From assembly GCF_000819805.1 (NCBI RefSeq), contig NZ_CDCE01000020.1, forward strand, positions 327,162-391,161: a stretch of DNA of 64,000 bases, given 5' to 3'. This DNA comes from Aeromonas diversa CDC 2478-85 (GTDB taxonomy: Bacteria > Pseudomonadota > Gammaproteobacteria > Enterobacterales > Aeromonadaceae). The translations under genes were made by a program, and so were the position numbers. Shown here one piece after another: positions 58,157-64,000 of this stretch; the stretch's first letter is position 1; each line of letters begins with the position of its first letter. The notes beneath the pieces are model-generated. The model worked only from the letters and a program-made list of their open reading frames with translations, had not been told where the DNA came from and searched no databases.

Positions 58157-58771
58157 TCAATGGGCAGCAAACTGGTAGTTGAAGGTGGGTAGGCCCCACT
58201 TGTAGCGCACCGCCAGCAGACGCAGCACGAAACCGATGCCGATGGCGCCGAAAGCGGCCCACTCATTGGGCACCCGATGGGCCAGGGCCAGGCAGTAGAG
58301 GGCTGCCGTGACGAGAGAGACGGCCGCATAGAGCTCGCGACGAAACACCAGGGGGATGCGCTGGCAGAGCAAGTCTCGCAGCACGCCGCCGAAGACGCCG
58401 GTCACCACCGCCATGATGCAGGCGATGAGGGGACCATGTCCCATCTCGAGGGCCCTGGCCGCCCCAAAGATAGAGAAGACCGCCAGCCCCAGTGCGTCGA
58501 GGGCGAGAAACAGCTTGGTGAGATAGCGCATCAAGGGGGCAAAGGCGACGCTCGCCATCGCGGCGGCGGCCACCAGCAGCACATACTCGGGGTGTTCCAC
58601 CCAGAGCAGAGGGTAGTGGCCGAGCAGTACGTCCCGAATGGTACCGCCCCCGATGGCGGTGGCCGAGGCGATGATGATGACGCCAAACAGATCCATGCGG
58701 CGGCGGCCGGCGGCCAGGGCGCCGGTCATTCCCTCTGCGATGAGACCAATGATGAAGAGCAGGTGGAGCAT
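58157..58771 (-). CDS. yicG: Trimeric intracellular cation channel family protein (YicG)
   Basis: A 204-aa inner-membrane protein with about seven TM helices and the repeated family motif [11 protein letters not shown]... GGGTIRD and FGGVLRD. It aligns well with E. coli YicG (MLLHILYLVGITAEAMTG versus [17 protein letters not shown]). TRIC proteins are trimeric K+/cation channels. The ATG at 58771 is chosen by this alignment, not the TTG at 58792. Confidence 0.9.
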   Translation of the reverse strand: MLHLLFIIGLIAEGMTGALAAGRRRMDLFGVIIIASATAIGGGTIRDVLLGHYPLLWVEHPEYVLLVAAAAMASVAFAPLMRYLTKLFLALDALGLAVFSIFGAARALEMGHGPLIACIMAVVTGVFGGVLRDLLCQRIPLVFRRELYAAVSLVTAALYCLALAHRVPNEWAAFGAIGIGFVLRLLAVRYKWGLPTFNYQFAAH

Positions 58772-58849
58772 GAGAAATCCCAGGGTATTCAAAAGGAGGG
58801 GATCCTACTCATGCAAGTCGCGTGGGACAAATGCAAAAAAATAATGTTA

Positions 58850-58884
58850 GTTTTTCTAATGACAAGGGGCGCCGTGGCGCCCCT
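58850..58884 (-). terminator. Terminator candidate of cysZ (minus strand)
   Basis: AGGGGCGC / GCGCCCCT with a 4-nt loop, 6 bp past the cysZ stop; a T-rich tract lies further along the minus strand. Confidence 0.5.
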
Positions 58885-58889
58885 CTTGT

Positions 58890-59669
58890 TTACACTGCCC
58901 GACGTGGCAGGTGCTGTGCCCGATAGTGATCGACCCACATGGCGGTGGCGCCGCAGATGGCGACCGGCATGACGAAGAGGTTGACCACCGGGATGGAGGA
59001 GAAGAGGGTGACCAGGGCGCCGAAGCTCAGACACTTACCGCGCCGGGCCTTGAGGGCTTCACGCATGGTAACGAAGTCGATCTTGTGGTTGTCAAACGGA
59101 TAGTCCACGTACTGGATCGCCATCATCCAGGCGCTGAACAGGAACCAGAGCAGCGGTGCCACTGTCTGGCCCACCACGGGGATGAGGAACAGCAGCAGGC
59201 AGCCGATGGCCTTGGGCAGGTAGTACTTGAGCTTGGTCCACTCACGGCCGAAGGTGCGTGGGATATCCTTGACCACATCCAGCATGCCGCTGTCGTTCGG
59301 GGTTTCGCCGGTGAGGAGTTGCTCCACCTTCTCGGCCAGCAGGCCGTTGAAGGGGGCGGCAATCCAGTTGGTGACCGAGCTGAAGACGAAGGAGAAGAGC
59401 ACCAGTATGGTGATGAGCGCCAGCGGCCAGAGCAGGTAGTCGAGCCATGAGAGCCACTCGGGGATCTGCTGGTGCAGCCAGGCAAACAGGCCGTCGAGTT
59501 GCAGCAGCAAGGCGTAGAAGGCGGCGGCAAACAGCACCATGTTGACCAGCAGGGGGATCACCACGAAGGTGCGGATGCCGGGTTGGCGGATAAGAGAGAA
59601 GCCGCGCAGGAAGTAGTCAGCGCCGCTGACCGAATCTTTCACCAGGGGTTGCTTCATCAGAGAGTCCAT
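58890..59669 (-). CDS. cysZ: Sulfate transporter CysZ
   Basis: CysZ imports sulfate for cysteine synthesis. The 259-aa protein has the four-TM fold with NWIAAPFNGLLAE, IGQTVAPLLWFLFSAWMMAIQY-type block, and DYPFDNHK as in E. coli CysZ (253 aa). Start options are 59669 (MDSLMKQPLVKD) and 59657 (MKQPLVKD); neither has a clear ribosome site. cysK is not adjacent in this window; the divergent neighbour is smc followed by zipA. Confidence 0.92.
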   Translation of the reverse strand: MDSLMKQPLVKDSVSGADYFLRGFSLIRQPGIRTFVVIPLLVNMVLFAAAFYALLLQLDGLFAWLHQQIPEWLSWLDYLLWPLALITILVLFSFVFSSVTNWIAAPFNGLLAEKVEQLLTGETPNDSGMLDVVKDIPRTFGREWTKLKYYLPKAIGCLLLFLIPVVGQTVAPLLWFLFSAWMMAIQYVDYPFDNHKIDFVTMREALKARRGKCLSFGALVTLFSSIPVVNLFVMPVAICGATAMWVDHYRAQHLPRRAV

Positions 59670-59757
59670 CGGTGGGTCGGAAGATGTCCGCATATTACAA
59701 ACAAGCCCTCGATTTGGTAAAGTTGCCAGCCATTTCCTTCGACGATTGCCCCTCTCC

Positions 59758-62700
59758 ATGCGCCTGAAATCGATCAAGCTTGCCGGCTTCAAGTCGTTTG
59801 TGGAGCCCACCCGGATCAGCCTGCTGGCCGACATGACGGCTGTCGTGGGGCCCAACGGCTGCGGCAAGTCCAATGTCATCGACGCCGTGCGCTGGGTGCT
59901 GGGTGAGAGCTCGGCACGCCATCTGCGTGGCGAGAACATGACCGACGTCATCTTCAACGGCTCCAGCAACCGTCCCCCCCACTCCCGCGCCTCGGTCGAG
60001 CTCATCTTCGACAACCCTCACAACCGGGTGCCCGGCGAGTTTGGCCGCTTCAGCGAGATTGCGGTGCGCCGCGAGGTCTATCGGGATGGCAACAACCTCT
60101 ACTTCATCAACGGCCAGAAGTGCCGGCGCAAGGATGTCACCGACCTCTTCCTCGGCACCGGTCTGGGCCCGCGCAGCTACGCCATCATAGAGCAGGGCAC
60201 CGTCAGCCGGCTGGTGGAGTCGCGCCCGGCGGATCTCAAGCTGTTTCTCGAGGAGGCGGCCGGCGTGTCGCGCTACAAGGAGCGCCGGCGCGAGACCGAG
60301 CAGCGCATTCGCCACACCCGGGACAACCTCGAGCGCCTCGGCGACATACGGGGCGAGCTGGGTGAGCGGCTCGAACACCTCAAGGCGCAGGCCGAGACCG
60401 CCGAGCGCTATCGTCTGCTCAAGGGGCGCAGCCGGGCGGCGCGCAGCGAGTTAATCGGCTCCGAACTCTGGGGCATCGAGAACCGCTTGGCCGAGATAAA
60501 AGGGGGACTTGCCGAGCAAGAGGTGGCCCTGGCCGCCCTCGATGCGCGCCGTACCCAGGATGAGGCGCAGACCCTGACCCTCGCCACCGCCCGTCAGGAG
60601 AGTCAGGCCGAGCAGGCCGATCGCCAGCAGCAGATCTTCCTCGGTGGCCAGGCCATCGCACGGCTCGAGCAGCAGACCCTGCACCGGGCCGAGCAGGACA
60701 AGGAGTGGCAGCGCCGTCGTGCGGCCCTGGCCGAGCGGATGCAGCGCCTGACGGCTCAGTTGAGCGGCGAAGAGGCTCGACTGGCTCAGTTGCAAACGGG
60801 GTGCGAGAGCGCTGAGCTGGCGCACGAAGAGGCGCAGGCGCGCCAGGAGGAGGCGCAACTGCGCCAACAGGCGGGCCTGGAGCGGCTGGAGAGGGTGCGT
60901 AGCCAGCGGGAGCAGTGGCAACGGCGCCTCGGCGAGCTGCAGGGGGAGCAGACCCGGCTTCGCACCGAGGTGAACCACCGCGAGGAGCTGCTGGCGCGCA
61001 TCCGTCTCACCCGCCTCAAACTCGAGGACGAGCGGGGGGAGCCCCTCCAGCCGCTGGCCCTCAGCCCCTTGCCCCCCCTCGAGGAGGCGCTTGCCGTGGC
61101 CGAAGCCGGCCGGTCGAGCGCCGCCGTCAGGCTGGCGCAGTGCCAGGGCGAGCAGCGTGAGGCTCAGGCCCGCTGGCAAGGCGCGCAAGGGGCACTGCGT
61201 GAACAGCAGGCGCGCCTGCAGACCCTGGAGGCCCTGCTCGGTGAAGAGCCGCAGGGCGGTCTGGGCGCTCAGCTCACTCTGGACGAAGCTTGGGCCAAGG
61301 CCCTCGACAAGGTGCTCGGCCACTGGTTGGGGGCGACCACCGGCGAGCCCGATGACGAGGCCGTGCTGGGGCGCTTCGTCGGCCTGGCCGACGCTCCCCT
61401 GGCCGGCACCCTGGCCGAACGGGTGAGCGGTGCCTGTCTGCCGAGCTTCCTCAATGCCATTCGCACTGCGCCGGATCGCGCCAGCGCCCTGGCCCTGCGG
61501 CCCACGCTGACGCAGGGCGAATCGGTGATCACGCCGCTTGGGGAGTGGTTTGGCCGCAACTGGGCCGATTTGGGAGAGAGTCAACGTCTCGGTCGGTTGG
61601 CCCTGCAGGCCGAAGCGGAGCGGCTGGCCGGTGAGGTGGCGCTCCTCGAGGCCGATGTGGTGCGCCTCGCCGCCCTCCATGAGCAGGCCGATGCCCAGGC
61701 CCGGGCGGCCGAGGCCGGGCATGGCAGTGCCACCACCCTGGTTCGCGCCGCCGAGCAGGCGCTGCAGCAGGCGCGTGAGCAGTGGCGACTCGAGGAGGGA
61801 CGCCAGAGCGAGCGTGGCGAGCGGCATCAACGCATCGCCGACGAGCTCACTCGCCTCGATGAGGAGCTCTGCGCCGAGCAGGCGCGCCAGGAGGCGGCCT
61901 GTGAGGCACTATGCCTGGCCGAGGAGCGCCTCGAGGAGTGGTTGGCACAGGGAATGGCTCAGGAAGAGGTCCTGCCGGGGGCGCAGCGCGAGCAGCAGGG
62001 GCTGGACGAGAGTCTGGAGCAGGCGCGGCAGGCCAGAGAGCGTGCCCACGCCGATCTGCTGCGGCTGCAGCAGGAGCAGCTGAGCTGCCGCCATCTGTGC
62101 GAGCTTCATCGCACCGAGCTGGCGCGGGTGCAGGGCGAGCACGGACAACTGGCGCTACCCGAGAGCGGCGAGGCGGTGGATCTGGCGCCCCTGCTCGAGA
62201 CCCAGCGCCGGCTGGAGGCGGAGCAACTGGCCACCCACCAGACGCTGGCCCACCTCGAGAACGAGCTCTCCGCCCTCGACAAGCGCCGCCAGGAGGATCA
62301 CAAGGTCCTCATCGGGTTGCAAGAGAAGCTTGCCCAGCTGCGGTTGGAGCGCGAGCGACTGCTCACTCGCCGGCAGGCGCTGCACGAGCAGTTTGAAGAG
62401 CTCGGGGTGCGTTTTGCCGATCTGGATCAGGCCGCCCTGCTGCAGGCGGATCGCGGCAAGTTGCGTCAGGAGATCCAGACGCTGGAGGAGCAGGTAATGG
62501 CCCTTGGCGCCATCAACCTGGCCGCGCTCGAGGAGTATGAGGAGGCGCGCACCCGCGCCGAGTACATGGAAAATCAGTGTCAGGATCTCGAGCAGGCCCT
62601 CGAAACCCTGGAGCTGGCCATCAAAAGAATCGACCGAGAGACGCAAATCCGCTTCCGAGACACTTTCGATAAGGTCAACGAAGATTTAAAATCGCTGTTT

Positions 62701-63120
62701 CCAAAGGTATTTGGGGGAGGGAGCGCCTGGCTCGAACTCACCTCCGATGATCTGCTGGAGGCCGGGGTCACCATCATGGCGAGGCCACCGGGGAAAAAGA
62801 ATGCTACCATCGCCCTGTTGTCTGGAGGGGAGAAGGCTTTGACTGCCCTGGCGCTGGTCTTCGCCATCTTCAGGCTCAATCCGGCACCGTTTTGTATGCT
62901 GGACGAGGTAGATGCACCGCTCGATGAAGTGAACGTGGGTCGCTTCTGTTCTCTTGTCAAAGAGATGTCGAGCACAGTACAGTTCGTTTACATCAGTCAT
63001 AATAAGGTCTCCATGGAGATGGCTGAGCAGCTGGTCGGCGTGACGATGCAAGAGCCCGGGGTATCCCGCATCGTCTCGGTTGATATTGGTGAAGCCGTCG
63101 CTCTGGCTGAGCAAAACTAG
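59758..63120 (+). CDS. smc: Chromosome segregation protein SMC
   Basis: SMC is the ATPase of the condensin complex that compacts and segregates DNA. The 1120-aa protein has Walker A GPNGCGKS (residues 31-38), long coiled-coil arms rich in Glu, Gln, Arg and Ala, a hinge of only about 110 residues (about 500-610), the signature LSGGEKALTALAL (near 1021), and Walker B FCMLDEVDAPLD (near 1045). It is a true SMC and not MukB (about 1480 aa, different hinge). It starts at ATG 59758 without a strong ribosome site, and zipA follows 15 bp later. Codon use is like its neighbours. Confidence 0.95.
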   Translation: MRLKSIKLAGFKSFVEPTRISLLADMTAVVGPNGCGKSNVIDAVRWVLGESSARHLRGENMTDVIFNGSSNRPPHSRASVELIFDNPHNRVPGEFGRFSEIAVRREVYRDGNNLYFINGQKCRRKDVTDLFLGTGLGPRSYAIIEQGTVSRLVESRPADLKLFLEEAAGVSRYKERRRETEQRIRHTRDNLERLGDIRGELGERLEHLKAQAETAERYRLLKGRSRAARSELIGSELWGIENRLAEIKGGLAEQEVALAALDARRTQDEAQTLTLATARQESQAEQADRQQQIFLGGQAIARLEQQTLHRAEQDKEWQRRRAALAERMQRLTAQLSGEEARLAQLQTGCESAELAHEEAQARQEEAQLRQQAGLERLERVRSQREQWQRRLGELQGEQTRLRTEVNHREELLARIRLTRLKLEDERGEPLQPLALSPLPPLEEALAVAEAGRSSAAVRLAQCQGEQREAQARWQGAQGALREQQARLQTLEALLGEEPQGGLGAQLTLDEAWAKALDKVLGHWLGATTGEPDDEAVLGRFVGLADAPLAGTLAERVSGACLPSFLNAIRTAPDRASALALRPTLTQGESVITPLGEWFGRNWADLGESQRLGRLALQAEAERLAGEVALLEADVVRLAALHEQADAQARAAEAGHGSATTLVRAAEQALQQAREQWRLEEGRQSERGERHQRIADELTRLDEELCAEQARQEAACEALCLAEERLEEWLAQGMAQEEVLPGAQREQQGLDESLEQARQARERAHADLLRLQQEQLSCRHLCELHRTELARVQGEHGQLALPESGEAVDLAPLLETQRRLEAEQLATHQTLAHLENELSALDKRRQEDHKVLIGLQEKLAQLRLERERLLTRRQALHEQFEELGVRFADLDQAALLQADRGKLRQEIQTLEEQVMALGAINLAALEEYEEARTRAEYMENQCQDLEQALETLELAIKRIDRETQIRFRDTFDKVNEDLKSLFPKVFGGGSAWLELTSDDLLEAGVTIMARPPGKKNATIALLSGGEKALTALALVFAIFRLNPAPFCMLDEVDAPLDEVNVGRFCSLVKEMSSTVQFVYISHNKVSMEMAEQLVGVTMQEPGVSRIVSVDIGEAVALAEQN

Positions 63121-63135
63121 AAAGAGAAGCAGCTA

Positions 63136-64000
63136 ATGCAGGAATTGCGCTACATCTTGGTTGCCTTGGGCGGGATTGCCATCGCGGCATTGCTCATTCA
63201 CGGGTTGTGGACTAACAGAAAAAATCGCAAGTCGCCCATCAAGGAGAAGCCTCTCGGCCGGGTCGAGGCCCGCTCCCGCGATGACGACAGTTTCGATGAC
63301 GATGGCATCGGCCAGGTACGCGTGGTCAGCAGCCGTCGCGCCGAGCCCAAGATGCAACCGGAAGAGCCCAAGCCGGTGCGTCGTGCCCCCCCCATCTATC
63401 GCCGTGAGGAAGAGGACGACGACGAGGACGAGCTGCCGCCCCTGCGTAGCCAGCCCGAGCCCGCCTATGCGCCCCCTGCCCGTGAGCCCGCTTACAGTCA
63501 GCCGGCGCGTGAACCGGCCTATACGCCACCGGCCCGTGAGCCCGCCTATGTCGAGCCGGCGCCGCGCATGAGCGTGCCGGCCTATGAGCCCGATCTGGAA
63601 GAGCCGGAAGAGGAAGTGCAGCCCGAGCCGATCCCGGTGCGTAAGCCCTCTCCCGTCATTCGTCGCAACCCGGTGCAGCCCCGTAGCCGCCCCCAGCGCG
63701 AGCCTGTAATGTCGGCCCAGCTCGACGAGGAGCCCATGGCGCCGGCCTATGAGCCGGAGCCTGTGCTGCGTGCCGAGTCCAGTTACGAGCCGGAGCCCGA
63801 GCCGATCCCGACCCCGCGCCGTGCACCGGTCGAGAAGACCTGGCAGGACGTTTACGTGCTGAACCTGATGGCCCGACCGGGTCGCGAGCTGGAGGGCGGT
63901 GCTCTGCTCTCCTCACTGCTGGCTACCGGGTTCAAGTTTGGCGAGATGGAGATCTTCCACCGCCACGAGGATGCCGACGGCCACGGCGAGGTGCTCTTCT
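63136..64000 (+). CDS. zipA: Cell division protein ZipA (5' part, cut by window end)
   Basis: ZipA tethers FtsZ to the inner membrane. The first 288 codons are present, starting at ATG 63136 with GAGAAG upstream. There is an N-terminal TM helix (YILVALGGIAIAALLIHGLW), a basic stretch, an acidic Pro/Gln-rich linker with four near-identical EPAYxxPAR units, and the start of the globular FtsZ-binding domain (VYVLNLMARPGRELEGGALL). The stop codon lies beyond 64000. smc-zipA order is as in Pseudomonas, usually followed by ligA. Confidence 0.95.
   Translation, partial: MQELRYILVALGGIAIAALLIHGLWTNRKNRKSPIKEKPLGRVEARSRDDDSFDDDGIGQVRVVSSRRAEPKMQPEEPKPVRRAPPIYRREEEDDDEDELPPLRSQPEPAYAPPAREPAYSQPAREPAYTPPAREPAYVEPAPRMSVPAYEPDLEEPEEEVQPEPIPVRKPSPVIRRNPVQPRSRPQREPVMSAQLDEEPMAPAYEPEPVLRAESSYEPEPEPIPTPRRAPVEKTWQDVYVLNLMARPGRELEGGALLSSLLATGFKFGEMEIFHRHEDADGHGEVLF
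63457..63564 (+). repeat. Four 27-bp tandem repeats in the zipA linker
   Basis: Four consecutive 9-codon units read EPAYAPPAR, EPAYSQPAR, EPAYTPPAR and EPAYVEPAP. They begin in the linker of ZipA at residue 108. Such in-frame repeats can vary in copy number between strains. Confidence 0.8.

Overview
This window is one continuous stretch of a GC-rich gammaproteobacterial chromosome. Gene content and order, together with close protein similarity to E. coli, Vibrio and Pseudomonas families, point to Aeromonas or a close relative. The genus is inferred from remembered family resemblance and no database was searched. Almost all of the window is protein coding. I found no tRNA or rRNA gene, CRISPR array, prophage or insertion sequence.

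Layout. (1) 1-11400, central metabolism with an insert: the 3' end of aceF, then lpd, and further on acnB. Between lpd and acnB lie a decayed and an intact GAF-GGDEF gene, a 59-residue lipoprotein, a chemoreceptor and a patatin-type two-partner-like autotransporter. (2) 11400-36770, accessory and envelope genes: two more chemoreceptors, a mechanosensitive channel followed by a glycerophosphodiesterase, a MATE exporter, a LysR regulator facing an MBL-fold/DsbA-like pair, a 2OG-Fe(II) oxygenase, a neurotransmitter-sodium-symporter family transporter, a pseudo-receiver protein, a MocR regulator facing two LysE-type exporters, the racemase YgeA, a PlsC-like acyltransferase, a YhcH-like protein and ackA. 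(3) 36870-57470, a long block conserved with E. coli, mostly on the minus strand: lipA, lipB, ybeD, dacA, rlpA, mrdB, mrdA, rlmH, rsfS, nadD, holA, lptE, leuS, with ybeL (+) divergent from leuS, then lnt, corC, ybeY, ybeZ, miaB and divergent ubiF. (4) 57600-64000: mgsA, a TRIC-type channel, cysZ, then smc and the start of zipA.

The genes connect functionally. LipB and LipA make the lipoyl group carried by AceF, and Lpd reoxidises it. AcnB continues carbon flow into the TCA cycle, while AckA and MgsA handle overflow from the same pool. MrdA, MrdB, RlpA and DacA shape and trim the cell wall; Lnt and LptE serve outer-membrane lipoproteins and LPS export; ZipA anchors the divisome and SMC organises the chromosome.

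I do not see a clear novel multi-gene system. The most unusual items are single-gene anomalies: a decayed GGDEF paralogue still readable in one frame, an RlpA with Asp in place of the catalytic Glu, a receiver domain that has lost its phospho-acceptor, an MBL-fold protein without its main metal-binding histidines, a 22-bp perfect palindrome in the mocR/lysE intergenic region, and two small ORFs below normal annotation cut-offs.
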